Shown in pieces: positions 28,239 to 37,298 of a stretch of 64,000 nt of DNA. The translations under genes and the position numbers were made by a program. The stretch is from Bradyrhizobium sp. AZCC 2262 (GTDB taxonomy: Bacteria > Pseudomonadota > Alphaproteobacteria > Rhizobiales > Xanthobacteraceae). A model generated the notes under the pieces. The model was not told where the DNA came from. It saw only the letters and a list, made by a program, of their open reading frames with translations, and made no database searches. Where the stretch lies: NCBI RefSeq assembly GCF_036924535.1, contig NZ_JAZHRT010000001.1, positions 2,604,001-2,668,000 of the forward strand. The letters run 5' to 3'. Positions within the stretch are counted from its first letter, which is position 1; the number at the start of each line of letters is the position of its first letter.

Positions 28239-29414
28239 CTACTGCTTCGGCGGGATGAAGGTCGGGCCGACGGTGCGGACCTTGTCCTTGTCGGCGGCCG
28301 TAGCGGTCGTCTCGGCCGGGGCGCCTGCTGCAGCCGGTGCGGCGGCGGTGCCGGCAGGCGCTGCGCCTTGCGCTCCGCCTTTCTTGGGCGGTGGCGGCGC
28401 ACCCTTCGGCTGGGCGCGCTGCTGCATCCGCTTTGCGCTTTCCTCGGTAACGATGATGTCGCCTTGTTCGACGCCCGCCCTGTCGTCGACCGACTTCAGC
28501 GCTTCCGACCAGGTCTGGCCTGCGGCCTTGCAGGCGCAGGAGGGGTTGAACTCGGTGCGGAATTTGAACGCGTTGGGCAGCGACGTGTAGGGCTGGCCGC
28601 CGATCGAGACCGCCTGATTGATGTCCTCGCCGGGATTGCGATAGGTGAACAGCGTCGCCTCCGTCGCCGGGCAAAGCGACTTGCAGGTCCTCTCGTCGTC
28701 CTGGAAGCGAGCCTGGTAGGTGGCGAACGACACCGGGAAATAACCGCCGTCGCAGGTGCGGACGCAGACGGTGCGGAAGGTGCCGGACGGCGCGCCGAGA
28801 TCGGCACTGGGCGGCGGCAGCGTCTGGTTGTTGCCGAACAGGCTGTCGATGAAGTTGCCGGGACCGCGCGCGGCAGCGGCGTATTGTGGGCCGCAATTGT
28901 TCTGCGCGAGCGCCGTCAGCACCGAGCGGCGCTGGTTTTCGCGGTCGGCACCGCCGATGCCGCCGCTGCGCAGGCGCTCCAGGCTGGTGGTGATCTGGTC
29001 GAGATTGGCGCGCATCTGCTGAATCTGGTTGTTGACCGGGCCGCACTGGGCGGATCGGCCGTTGAACAGCGAGAAGAAGCCCGAGCTTTCGCAGCCCATC
29101 CGCTTGGCCTGCAGCGTGACCCGATCGAGTTCGGCCTGTTGCTTGGCCTGCGCTTCCTGATAGCGGCGGATCTGTTCATCCTTGGCGGGGTCGCCAGTGC
29201 CGGCGCCACGGTCGATGGTCGCCAATTGTCCTTCGAGCCGGATACAGATCGGATTGCCCTGCGCGCCCTGCTGCGGCGGGCCGTCCTGGTTCATCTGCGC
29301 CATGGCGTCGTCGTTCGTCTGCGCCAAGGCGGGCGCGCCCGGGGTGGCGATACCGAGCAGGACGGCGCAGGTCAAAATCCGAAGGGAGAAGGGCGCGTTG
29401 CGAATTTCCAGCAT
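28239..29414 (-). CDS. DUF2865 domain-containing secreted protein
   Basis: A 391-residue protein with a signal peptide (MLEIRNAPFSLRILTCAVLL, cleavage near ALAQ). A coiled-coil section with several Gln-rich helices (about 70-150) leads into the DUF2865 core, marked by FRTVCVRTCDGGYFPVSFAT and CKSLCPATEATLFTYRNPGEDI. Four or more cysteines there could form disulfides in the periplasm. The C-terminal 80 residues are Lys/Pro/Ala-rich. The family is specific to alphaproteobacteria and has no known function. Confidence 0.9.
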   Translation of the reverse strand: MLEIRNAPFSLRILTCAVLLGIATPGAPALAQTNDDAMAQMNQDGPPQQGAQGNPICIRLEGQLATIDRGAGTGDPAKDEQIRRYQEAQAKQQAELDRVTLQAKRMGCESSGFFSLFNGRSAQCGPVNNQIQQMRANLDQITTSLERLRSGGIGGADRENQRRSVLTALAQNNCGPQYAAAARGPGNFIDSLFGNNQTLPPPSADLGAPSGTFRTVCVRTCDGGYFPVSFATYQARFQDDERTCKSLCPATEATLFTYRNPGEDINQAVSIGGQPYTSLPNAFKFRTEFNPSCACKAAGQTWSEALKSVDDRAGVEQGDIIVTEESAKRMQQRAQPKGAPPPPKKGGAQGAAPAGTAAAPAAAGAPAETTATAADKDKVRTVGPTFIPPKQ

Positions 29415-29584
29415 ATCCGGCCATTAAGGGCTGATCCGCGGGGGCTCGAAAGGCTCAATCGCGCGGCCAAGGCAGCATTCTGCAGCCAAGGTCGCATCCA
29501 ATACCTGCTTCTCGGGGCAGCGTCACGTCGTTTCCGGGGCGCAGGTGTGGCAAACTGACCCGTGATATTCCGGAACAAAAGGCT

Positions 29585-29896
29585 CTAGCGCTGGCAGGTA
29601 ATGGCGACGTATTCGCCGCAACCATGGCCAGAGCATTTGTCGCCGCCGTCTTTCGGAACCGCACCGGTAATTTCGTCGGGATCGACGCGGCGATAGGCGG
29701 TGGCCTGTGCAAATTCCCGTGACTGGCAATAGGAGCGGGCGGCGTGGGCGCCGCATTTGTCGCCCCTGGCGAGGCACTCATCGACGCCATAGCCATCAGC
29801 CTGGTTGGCAACGATGAAGACGCGGCTGTCGGCGGAAGCGGCCGAGGAAGCGGCAAGCAGGAAGGCACTGACAATGAGTGCGGAGGAAAGTCGCAT
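29585..29896 (-). CDS. Small secreted Cys-rich protein
   Basis: 103 residues beginning MRLSSALIVSAFLLAASSAA, a clear signal peptide with cleavage near ASA. The mature protein has six cysteines (DECLARGDKCGAH, SYCQSREF, KCSGHGCGEY, ITCQR), enough for three disulfides. An upstream GTG at 29905 would add three residues. I recall similar short proteins in Bradyrhizobium, without function. An inverted repeat lies about 48 bp upstream. Confidence 0.75.
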   Translation of the reverse strand: MRLSSALIVSAFLLAASSAASADSRVFIVANQADGYGVDECLARGDKCGAHAARSYCQSREFAQATAYRRVDPDEITGAVPKDGGDKCSGHGCGEYVAITCQR

Positions 29897-30198
29897 GGTG
29901 GGCACCGGCAGGGGAAGAAACCGCCCTCAGGAATAGGCCCAAAGGGTTAATAATGATTAACCCGGAGCCCGCGGGGCGGCAGCGAATGGCGGGGGTTCGG
30001 CGGCCTGATCGACCCCAAATCGGGCACAAGCAAGGCCTTGACGACGTCCGCCCGATACCGCAATGGTGGAACCATGAACGGTCTCCTCGCCATCTGCAGC
30101 ATTTGCCGCGAGATTATTAGCTAGCGATTCGCTGGCTGAGGCCGTCTTTTCTCAAAAATGAGATCACTGGACGCCCGGCCGCAACGGATGGGTTTTCC
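29897..30198. other. Divergent intergenic region before cysS
   Basis: About 300 bp between the Cys-rich gene and cysS, expected to hold both promoters. Apart from the inverted repeat at 29944-29963 I see no defined site and no gene. Confidence 0.5.
29944..29963. promoter_or_regulatory. Perfect inverted repeat upstream of Cys-rich protein gene
   Basis: GGGTTAAT (29944-29951), loop AATG, ATTAACCC (29956-29963). The halves contain TTAACC, which resembles CtrA half-sites, but the spacing between TTAA blocks is 6, not 7. Position 48-67 bp upstream of the start suits an operator or promoter element. Confidence 0.4.
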
Positions 30199-31614
30199 AT
30201 GGAACTGCGCCTCTACGATACGTTGACGAAGGAGAAGCGGCCGTTCGTGCCGCTCGATGCCGATAATGTCCGCATGTATGCCTGCGGACCGACGGTCTAC
30301 GACTTCGCCCATATCGGCAACGGTCGCGCGGCGATCGTGTTCGACGTGCTGTTCCGCGTCTTGCGCCATCGCTATGGCGCTGATCACGTGAAGTACGTCC
30401 GCAACATCACCGACGTCGACGACAAGATCAACGTGCGCGCCGCGCGCGACTATCCCGGCGTGCCCTTGAACGAGGCGATCCGCAAGGTCACCGAAGAGAC
30501 CTATCGGCAGTATCAGGACGACGTTACCGCGCTCGGCTGCCTGGCCCCGACGATGCAGCCGCGCGCGACCGAACATATTCCGGAGATGCGCGCGATCATC
30601 GAGAAGCTCGTCGCCGGCGGCTTTGCCTATGTCGCCGAGGACCATGTGCTGTTCTCGCCGCAGGCAATGAACGAAGCCAATTCCGTGATGCCGCGTTATG
30701 GCGCGCTCTCGAAACGCTCGCTTGACGAAATGATCGCCGGCGCCCGCGTCGACGTCGCTCCCTACAAGCGCGACAACACTGACTTCGTGCTGTGGAAGCC
30801 GTCGAAGCCGGGCGAGCCGTCGTGGCCGTCGCCCGCGGGCATCAAGATGGAAGGCCGGCCCGGCTGGCATATCGAATGCTCGGCCATGGCCTGGAAGCAT
30901 CTCGGCGAAAAATTCGACATTCATGGTGGCGGCATCGACCTGGTGTTCCCGCATCATGAGAACGAACTCGCGCAGACCTGCTGCGCCTTTCATTCCGACC
31001 GCATGGCGAATGTCTGGATGCACAACGGCTTCCTGCAGCTCGAGAGCGAGAAGATGTCGAAGTCGCTCGGCAACTTCTTCACGATCCGGGAGATGCTGGC
31101 CGATTGGCCGGGCGAGGTACTGCGCCTGAGCATGCTCAAGACGCATTACCGCTCGCCGCTCGACTGGACCCTCCGGAGTGCGGAAGAGAGCGCGAAGATG
31201 CTCGACGATTGGTATGCGATCGCGGCTGACGCCGAGGACGGTCAGCCGTCGCCGGCGATGGTCGAGGCGCTCTATGACGATCTCAACACCGCGCAGGCCA
31301 TGGCTGTCCTACACGGCCTGCGCAACGCGGCGGCGTCCGGCAGCGGGCGCGAACGGGGTGAGTTCGCGGCCTCGCTTCGCATGCTCGGCTTCCTCTCGAT
31401 GAGTGCTGCGGCGTGGAAGGGACGCAAGCAGCAGGCGAGCGGCATCGATGCGCAACAGGTCGATCGGTTGATTGCCGATCGTGCGGCGGCGCGGGCGCGA
31501 AAGGATTTCAAGGAATCCGATCGTATCCGCGACGAACTCGCCGCGATGGGCGTTGCTATCAAGGACGGCAAGGATGCCGACGGAAAGCCCGTGACCACCT
31601 GGGAGATCGCGTGA
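30199..31614 (+). CDS. cysS: Cysteine--tRNA ligase
   Basis: A 471-residue class I aminoacyl-tRNA synthetase. The HIGH-type motif is HIGN (38-41) and KMSKS is at about 285-289. Zinc ligands are Cys29, Cys near 227 (IECSAM), and His/Glu in HHENE near 252-256. The C-terminal DALR-like anticodon domain ends with [20 protein letters not shown]. It charges tRNA-Cys. The stop overlaps the start of a small membrane-protein gene (TGATG), making it the first gene of a four-gene operon ending in cimA. Confidence 0.98.
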   Translation: MELRLYDTLTKEKRPFVPLDADNVRMYACGPTVYDFAHIGNGRAAIVFDVLFRVLRHRYGADHVKYVRNITDVDDKINVRAARDYPGVPLNEAIRKVTEETYRQYQDDVTALGCLAPTMQPRATEHIPEMRAIIEKLVAGGFAYVAEDHVLFSPQAMNEANSVMPRYGALSKRSLDEMIAGARVDVAPYKRDNTDFVLWKPSKPGEPSWPSPAGIKMEGRPGWHIECSAMAWKHLGEKFDIHGGGIDLVFPHHENELAQTCCAFHSDRMANVWMHNGFLQLESEKMSKSLGNFFTIREMLADWPGEVLRLSMLKTHYRSPLDWTLRSAEESAKMLDDWYAIAADAEDGQPSPAMVEALYDDLNTAQAMAVLHGLRNAAASGSGRERGEFAASLRMLGFLSMSAAAWKGRKQQASGIDAQQVDRLIADRAAARARKDFKESDRIRDELAAMGVAIKDGKDADGKPVTTWEIA

Positions 31615-31727
31615 TGGATAAACCCGATACGCCGTTCCCGAAACACTGGCGTTATTACATCTTCATCAAATGGGCGCTAATTGTCGCTGCGGTGGTGCTC
31701 GCCTTGCGGCTGTTCGGAGTGTTTTGA
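31614..31727 (+). CDS. 37-residue single-pass membrane protein
   Basis: The ATG at 31614 overlaps the cysS stop by one base. The product starts [20 protein letters not shown] and continues into one hydrophobic helix (IKWALIVAAVVLALRLFGVF). The charged N-terminus and single helix suggest a membrane anchor or small regulatory peptide with its N-terminus in the cytoplasm. It is too short for many gene callers. The tight packing in the cysS operon supports translation. Function unknown. Confidence 0.6.
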   Translation: MDKPDTPFPKHWRYYIFIKWALIVAAVVLALRLFGVF

Positions 31728-31731
31728 CGCG

Positions 31732-32244
31732 ATGGGACAGGCATTGCCCAAACCCGGCCTGCGGCCGTATCTGGCGGCGGATGTTCCGATGATGGCGGCG
31801 ATCTTCGTCGCCGCCATCGAGGAGCTGACCGGCGATGACTATAGCGAGGCGCAGCAGGAAGCCTGGGCCGCGGTGGCCGAGGACGAAGAAGCTTTCGGCA
31901 ACAAACTCGCCGGACAATTGACGCTGATCGCGACCATCCAGAATGCGGCGGTCGGATTCGCCTCGCTGAAAGGGCCTGATCACATCGACATGCTGTTTGT
32001 CCATCCGAGCGTCGCGGGGCAGGGCGTCGCGTCAATGCTGGTCGACGCGCTGGAAAAACTGGCGGGCGCGCGCGGGGCAAAAACCCTGACGGTCGATGCC
32101 AGCGATACCGCGGAGCCGCTGTTTCGGAAGCGCGGCTATGCCGCCAAACAGCGCAACACCGTCTCGCTCAATGGCGAATGGCTCGCCAACACCACGATGC
32201 AGAAGACGCTGGCTGACAATGCCGCGTCGGGAGTTCCGTCATGA
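31732..32244 (+). CDS. GNAT family N-acetyltransferase
   Basis: A 170-residue protein with the GNAT fold. The acetyl-CoA-binding motif A reads MLFVHPSVAGQGVASMLVDALE, and the C-terminal strand includes TLTVDASDTAEPLFRKRGY. The ATG at 31732 lies 4 nt after the upstream small gene; its own ribosome site is weak, in line with translational coupling. Its stop overlaps the cimA start (ATGA). The substrate is unknown. Confidence 0.87.
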   Translation: MGQALPKPGLRPYLAADVPMMAAIFVAAIEELTGDDYSEAQQEAWAAVAEDEEAFGNKLAGQLTLIATIQNAAVGFASLKGPDHIDMLFVHPSVAGQGVASMLVDALEKLAGARGAKTLTVDASDTAEPLFRKRGYAAKQRNTVSLNGEWLANTTMQKTLADNAASGVPS

Positions 32245-33839
32245 GCCGCGAACGCCTTTATCTCTTCGACACCACGCTGCGCGACGGCGCGCAGACCAAC
32301 GGCGTCGATTTCACGCTGCATGACAAGCAGATCATCGCGCAGATGCTGGATGAACTCGGCATCGATTATGTCGAGGGCGGCTATCCCGGTGCCAACCCGA
32401 CCGACACCGAATTCTTTGCTGAAAAGCCAAAGTTCGAGAGCGCCAAATTCACCGCGTTCGGCATGACGCGCCGTCCCGGCCGTTCGGCCTCGAACGATCC
32501 GGGGTTGGCGGCACTTATCGAGGCCAAGGCCGACGCGATCTGTTTTGTCGCCAAATCCAGCGCTTATCAGGTGCGGGTGGCGCTGGAGACCACGAACGAG
32601 GAAAACCTCGCCTCGATCCGCGACAGCGTCGCTGCTGCAAAGGCGGCCGGCCGCGAGGTGATGGTCGATTGCGAGCACTTCTTCGACGGCTACAAGGAGA
32701 ACGCCGATTTCGCGCTCGCCTGCGCCAAAGCGGCGCACGATTCCGGGGCGCGCTGGGTAGTGCTGTGCGACACCAATGGCGGCACCATGCCACACGAGAT
32801 CGAGACCATCGTCGGCCACGTGACAAAACACATCCCGGGCAGCCATGTCGGCATCCACGCCCATAACGACACCGAGCAGGCGGTCGCCAATTCGCTGGCC
32901 GCCGTGCGCGCCGGCGCGCGGCAGATCCAGGGCACGCTGAACGGGCTTGGCGAGCGCTGCGGCAACGCCAATCTCTGTTCGCTGATTCCGACGCTGCGCC
33001 TGAAGAACGAATTCTCCGACGCCTTCGAGATTGGCGTCACCGCGGAGAAGATGACGACGCTGATGAAGGTGTCGCGGACGCTGGACGACATGCTCAACCG
33101 CGCGCCGAACCGCCACGCGCCGTACGTCGGCGAAAGCGCTTTCGTGACCAAGACCGGCATTCACGCTTCCGCGGTCATGAAGGACCCGCACACCTACGAA
33201 CACGTGTTGCCCGAATCCGTCGGCAATCACCGCAAGGTGCTGGTCTCCGATCAGGCCGGCCGCTCCAACGTGATGGCCGAACTCGACCGCGCCGGTATCG
33301 CTTACGAAAAGAACGACCCGAAACTGGCGCGGCTGGTCGAGGAACTGAAGGAGCGCGAAGCCGCGGGCTACGCGTATGAATCCGCCAACGCGTCGTTCGA
33401 CCTGCTGGCGCGGCGTACGCTCGGCCGGGTGCCGGAATATTTCAAGGTCGAGCAGTTCGACGTCAATGTCGAGCAGCGCTACAATTCCAACGGCCAGCGT
33501 GTCACGGTGGCGCTCGCGGTGGTCAAGGTCGATGTCGCCGGCGAGCGGCTGATCTCGGCGGCGGAAGGCAACGGCCCCGTCAACGCGCTCGACGTCGCGC
33601 TGCGCAAGGACCTCGGCAAGTACCAGAAATACATCGAGGGCCTGAAGCTGATCGATTACCGCGTGCGTATCCTCAATGGCGGCACGGAAGCCGTCACGCG
33701 GGTCCTGATCGAGAGCGAGGACGAGAACGGCGATAGCTGGATCACGGTCGGCGTCTCGCCCAATATCATCGACGCCTCGTTCCAGGCGCTGATGGATTCG
33801 GTGGTCTACAAGCTGGTGAAGTCAGGCGCGCCGGCGTGA
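32241..33839 (+). CDS. cimA: (R)-citramalate synthase
   Basis: A 532-residue enzyme of the isopropylmalate synthase family, TIGR00977 type. The TIM barrel has FDTTLRDGAQ, the metal-binding HAHND and NGLGERCGNA; the C-terminal LeuA-type dimer domain (about 400-525) holds the allosteric site. It condenses pyruvate and acetyl-CoA to citramalate for the threonine-independent route to isoleucine. Some TIGR00977 members were annotated as 2-isopropylmalate synthase; the FDTTLRDGAQTNG start fits CimA. It ends the cysS operon and is followed by a cloverleaf-like repeat. Confidence 0.93.
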   Translation: MSRERLYLFDTTLRDGAQTNGVDFTLHDKQIIAQMLDELGIDYVEGGYPGANPTDTEFFAEKPKFESAKFTAFGMTRRPGRSASNDPGLAALIEAKADAICFVAKSSAYQVRVALETTNEENLASIRDSVAAAKAAGREVMVDCEHFFDGYKENADFALACAKAAHDSGARWVVLCDTNGGTMPHEIETIVGHVTKHIPGSHVGIHAHNDTEQAVANSLAAVRAGARQIQGTLNGLGERCGNANLCSLIPTLRLKNEFSDAFEIGVTAEKMTTLMKVSRTLDDMLNRAPNRHAPYVGESAFVTKTGIHASAVMKDPHTYEHVLPESVGNHRKVLVSDQAGRSNVMAELDRAGIAYEKNDPKLARLVEELKEREAAGYAYESANASFDLLARRTLGRVPEYFKVEQFDVNVEQRYNSNGQRVTVALAVVKVDVAGERLISAAEGNGPVNALDVALRKDLGKYQKYIEGLKLIDYRVRILNGGTEAVTRVLIESEDENGDSWITVGVSPNIIDASFQALMDSVVYKLVKSGAPA

Positions 33840-33847
33840 GGTGAGTT

Positions 33848-33930
33848 CGTCATTCCGGGATGGTCCGAAGGACCAGACCCGGAATCTCGAGATTCCGGGT
33901 TCGATGCTTCGCATCGCCCCGGAATGACGG
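33848..33930. repeat. Cloverleaf-like palindromic intergenic repeat
   Basis: Outer arms CGTCATTCCGGG (33848) and CCCCGGAATGACGG (ending 33930) pair and enclose three hairpins: TGGTCC-GAA-GGACCA (33860-33874), a perfect 24-bp palindrome at 33877-33900 centred on TCTCGAGA, and CGATGC-TTC-GCATCG (33902-33916). The whole unit folds as a three-armed cloverleaf. I recognise it as a repeat type frequent in Bradyrhizobium intergenic DNA. Confidence 0.85.
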
Positions 33931-33945
33931 TTAGGGGAGACGCAA

Positions 33946-34323
33946 ATGATCGACCACATCTCCGTCGGCGTCGCGGATCTCGAGCGTTCCGCGCGTTTCT
34001 ATGAAGCAACGCTTGCAGCCCTCGGTCTCTCACGTCTCGTCACCCGCCCTGCCACGATCGGATTCGGCAAAACCTACCCCGAGTTCTGGATCAACCTTCG
34101 CGCCGGCATGGCTCCGGTCCCTCCGGAGAGCGGCGCCCATATTTGCCTTCGTGCCAAGGCAACCGGCGATGTCGATGCGTTTCACGCGGCTGCGCTTGAT
34201 GGCGGTGGCCGCTCCGACGGTGCGCCGGGCCTGCGACCGCATGATCGCGTAAAGTACTACGCCGCCTTCGTTATCGATCCCGACGGCAATCGTATCGAGG
34301 CCGTGACGTTTCCAAGCGAGTGA
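33946..34323 (+). CDS. VOC family protein, short form
   Basis: A 125-residue vicinal-oxygen-chelate protein starting MIDHISVGVADLERSARFYE with a metal-ligand His at residue 4, AHICLRAK in the middle with a second His, and FVIDPDGNRIEAVTF at the end with Glu. The three ligands suggest a metal-binding enzyme rather than a resistance-type binder. GGGGAGA lies just before the start. It follows the cloverleaf repeat and is probably transcribed on its own. Confidence 0.85.
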   Translation: MIDHISVGVADLERSARFYEATLAALGLSRLVTRPATIGFGKTYPEFWINLRAGMAPVPPESGAHICLRAKATGDVDAFHAAALDGGGRSDGAPGLRPHDRVKYYAAFVIDPDGNRIEAVTFPSE

Positions 34324-34327
34324 ATCT

Positions 34328-34386
34328 GTCGGGCGGATTGGCGAAGCGTAATCCGCCGCGTTCGGTGGGTTACGCTCACCCTACAA
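34328..34386. repeat. Palindromic repeat between convergent genes
   Basis: GGCGGATT (34332-34339) and AATCCGCC (34350-34357) form a hairpin with a 10-nt loop, followed by a GGTGGGTTACGCTCACCCTAC segment that also partly self-pairs. I recall this type of short element as common in Bradyrhizobium. It sits between two convergent genes and may end both transcripts. Confidence 0.7.
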
Positions 34387-34404
34387 AATTGATTCGACCG
34401 ACAC

Positions 34405-35025
34405 TTAAAGCTTTCGCGCCAATTCCGGTGCCATCTGCTTGGTGCCTTCGGGCGCACACGCGGCGGCGGCGCGCAGGCGCGGCACGATGTCCTCGACCCG
34501 ATCAGCCTTGAGGACGTCGACGTTGAGCGATGGGCGGATGAACTCGGTTTCGCGCATATGTGAGAGCAGTGCGATCAGCGGCTCCCAGAAGCCGTCGATG
34601 TTGGCGAGCAGCACCGGCTTGGTGTGACGGCCGAGCTGCTGCCAGGTCATCTGCTCGACCAGTTCTTCCAGCGTGCCGACGCCGCCGGGCAGGGCGACGA
34701 ACGCATCGGAATGTTCGAACATCAGCCGCTTGCGCTCGTGCATGTCCGGCGTGACGATCATTTCCTGAACGCGCGTCAGCATATTTTCGCGGGAGCGCAA
34801 AAAATCCGGAATGATGCCAGTGACCAGGCCGCCGTGATCCAGCGTGGATTTGGCGATCGCACCCATCAGCCCGACCGATCCGCCGCCATAGACAAGGCGG
34901 ATATTGTTCTCGGCAAAAGCCTTTCCCAGAGCGTGGGCCGCTTTGACAAAGCTTGGGCTGGAACCGGGGCCGGAGCCGCAATAGACGCAGACGGTTTTGA
35001 TTTGTTCGGTTTTGATTTGATCCAT
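34405..35025 (-). CDS. LOG family protein (cytokinin-type phosphoribohydrolase)
   Basis: A 206-residue TIGR00730 Rossmann-fold protein. Motifs: VCVYCGSGPGSSPSF, VYGGGSVGLMGAIA, MHERKRLMFEHSDAFVALPGG and GGVGTLEELVEQMTW, which is the LOG catalytic signature with Arg and Glu. LOG proteins release the free base from nucleoside 5'-monophosphates and make active cytokinins in plant-associated bacteria, though many bacterial members are general nucleotide hydrolases. The start is uncertain; ATG 35025 is used, with ATG 35034 and 35046 also in frame. Confidence 0.9.
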   Translation of the reverse strand: MDQIKTEQIKTVCVYCGSGPGSSPSFVKAAHALGKAFAENNIRLVYGGGSVGLMGAIAKSTLDHGGLVTGIIPDFLRSRENMLTRVQEMIVTPDMHERKRLMFEHSDAFVALPGGVGTLEELVEQMTWQQLGRHTKPVLLANIDGFWEPLIALLSHMRETEFIRPSLNVDVLKADRVEDIVPRLRAAAACAPEGTKQMAPELARKL

Positions 35026-35237
35026 GGAGATCATGTGGCACTGCACCCGGTAAAGCTCAAGTCTCGCCCGCTTCGCTCATGCAGCAGAAATAGGCCCGAA
35101 ATCAAACCAAACGGGGGAAAGATTTATCTTTCAAGGCTGTACGGGGGAGTTAAACGCTCTATATGACGAGCTTATGCAGATCATCAGAAACCATCTGACG
35201 GCGGCCGGTGCGCCATCTTGCGTTGGGCGCGACAGCG

Positions 35238-37241
35238 ATGGCTGATGCTGATTCGCACACCGACGCCGCCCAACCTCCGGCCAGCAACTCTCCCGAAAAG
35301 GCGACCCTGATCGGGACGCTGGTGCATCTGTGGCCCTATATCTGGCCTGGCGACCGCGCGGACCTGAAGATGCGCGTGGTCTGGTCGATGGTGCTGCTGC
35401 TGGCCGCCAAGCTCGCGACGCTGACGGTGCCGTTCACCTTCAAATGGGCGATCGATGCGCTCAACGGCATGGGCACGGCGCCGGTCGAAGCGTCGAACTG
35501 GATGCTGTGGCTGATCGCCTCGCCCCTGCTGATGACCGCAAGCTACGGCGCGGTGCGGGTGCTGATGGCGGTGCTGACGCAGTGGCGCGACGGCATCTTC
35601 GCCCGCGTCGCGATGCATGCGGTGCGCAAGCTCGCCTACATCACCTTCGTTCATATGCACGAATTGTCGCTGCGCTTTCATCTGGAGCGCAAGACCGGCG
35701 GCTTGACGCGCGTGCTGGAGCGCGGCCGTACCGGCATCGAAGTGATCGTGCGGATGGTGATCCTGCAGTTGATCCCGACCATCGTCGAGGTGTCACTGCT
35801 GATGGCGGTGCTGCTGTGGCAGTTCGACTGGCGCTACGTGCTGGTCACGGCGATCACGGTCGTGATCTACATGTACTACACCTACATCGCGACCGAATGG
35901 CGAATCGAGATCCGCCGCAAGATGAACGATTCCGATACGGAAGCGAACACCAAGGCGATCGACTCGCTGCTCAATTACGAGACGGTGAAATATTTCAGCG
36001 CCGAGCAGCGCGAGGCCGAACGCTACGACCGTTCGATGGAGCGCTACGAGCACAACAGCGTCAAGACCTATACCTCGCTGGCGGTGCTCAATACCGGGCA
36101 GGCGGCGATCTTCACGCTCGGCCTCACCGCGATCATGGTGATGTGCGCGATCGGGGTGCGCAATGGCACCAACACGGTCGGCGATTTCGTGCTGGTCAAC
36201 GCCATGATGATCCAGCTCTATCAGCCCCTGAATTTCATGGGCATGGTCTATCGCGAGATCAAGCAGGCGATCATCGACATCGAGAAGATGTTCAACGTGC
36301 TGCAGCGCAATCCCGAGATCAAGGATATCCCGGGCGCCGCGCCGCTCGTCGTCAGCTCGGGCAATGTGCGCTTCGAGGACGTGCGCTTTGCCTATGACGC
36401 CGATCGGCCGATCCTGAAGGGCCTCAGTTTCGAGGTGCCCGCCGGCAAGACGGTTGCGATCGTCGGTCCCTCGGGCGCGGGCAAGTCGACGATTTCGCGA
36501 CTGCTGTTCCGCCTCTATGACGTCTCCAGCGGAAAGATCCTGATCGACGGCCAGGACATCCGGAACGTCACGCAGGCGAGCCTGCGCGCCTCGATCGGCA
36601 TGGTGCCGCAGGATACGGTGCTGTTCAACGACACCATCCGCTACAACATCCGATATGGCCGCTGGGGCGCCAGCGATGCCGAGGTGGAGCAGGCGGCGCA
36701 ACTGGCGCAGATCGACGCGTTCATCCGCATATCGCCAAAGGGCTATGAGACCCAGGTCGGTGAACGCGGCTTGAAACTGTCCGGCGGCGAGAAGCAGCGC
36801 GTGGCAATTGCGCGCACGGTGCTGAAGGCGCCGCCGATCCTGGTGCTCGACGAGGCGACGTCCGCGCTCGACAGCCACACCGAGCATGAAATCCAGGAAG
36901 CGCTGGAGCGCGTCTCGCGCGGCCGCACCTCGCTGGTGATCGCACACCGGCTGTCGACCATCGTCGGCGCCGATGAAATTATCGTGCTGGATCAAGGGCG
37001 GATCGCCGAACGCGGCACCCATGTCAGGCTTCTGGCGTCCGGCGGGCTCTATGCCAGTATGTGGAACAGGCAGCGCGAAGCGGAGGAGGCGCGCGAGAAG
37101 CTCGCCCAGATCGACGACGGCAACGGGGCGCCGAACCGCGTCCCGCCGCCGGTCGACGATCCGCTCAACGAGCAGCCCACGGACCCGCCGACACCGAAGG
37201 ATCCCTTGTCCAAAGATCCCTTGGCAACCGCCGCGGAATAA
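35238..37241 (+). CDS. Atm1-type ABC transporter (half-transporter)
   Basis: A 667-residue exporter with a six-helix membrane domain (about 50-330) and one nucleotide-binding domain: Walker A GPSGAGKST, signature LSGGEKQR, Walker B ILVLDEATSALD, H-loop IAHRLST. LLNYETVKYFSAEQREAERY in the membrane domain matches the Atm1/HMT1 group, which exports glutathione-linked Fe-S precursors or heavy-metal conjugates. It works as a homodimer in the inner membrane. The Pro-rich tail (residues about 630-667, with PKDPLSKDPL) is unusual and probably disordered. Start at 35238; GTG 35208 is an alternative. Confidence 0.93.
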   Translation: MADADSHTDAAQPPASNSPEKATLIGTLVHLWPYIWPGDRADLKMRVVWSMVLLLAAKLATLTVPFTFKWAIDALNGMGTAPVEASNWMLWLIASPLLMTASYGAVRVLMAVLTQWRDGIFARVAMHAVRKLAYITFVHMHELSLRFHLERKTGGLTRVLERGRTGIEVIVRMVILQLIPTIVEVSLLMAVLLWQFDWRYVLVTAITVVIYMYYTYIATEWRIEIRRKMNDSDTEANTKAIDSLLNYETVKYFSAEQREAERYDRSMERYEHNSVKTYTSLAVLNTGQAAIFTLGLTAIMVMCAIGVRNGTNTVGDFVLVNAMMIQLYQPLNFMGMVYREIKQAIIDIEKMFNVLQRNPEIKDIPGAAPLVVSSGNVRFEDVRFAYDADRPILKGLSFEVPAGKTVAIVGPSGAGKSTISRLLFRLYDVSSGKILIDGQDIRNVTQASLRASIGMVPQDTVLFNDTIRYNIRYGRWGASDAEVEQAAQLAQIDAFIRISPKGYETQVGERGLKLSGGEKQRVAIARTVLKAPPILVLDEATSALDSHTEHEIQEALERVSRGRTSLVIAHRLSTIVGADEIIVLDQGRIAERGTHVRLLASGGLYASMWNRQREAEEAREKLAQIDDGNGAPNRVPPPVDDPLNEQPTDPPTPKDPLSKDPLATAAE

Positions 37242-37298
37242 TCCAAATACGGCGCTACTTTCCGAAACGGGAAGCCGGCCAGACAACAGCGAGCCCTA

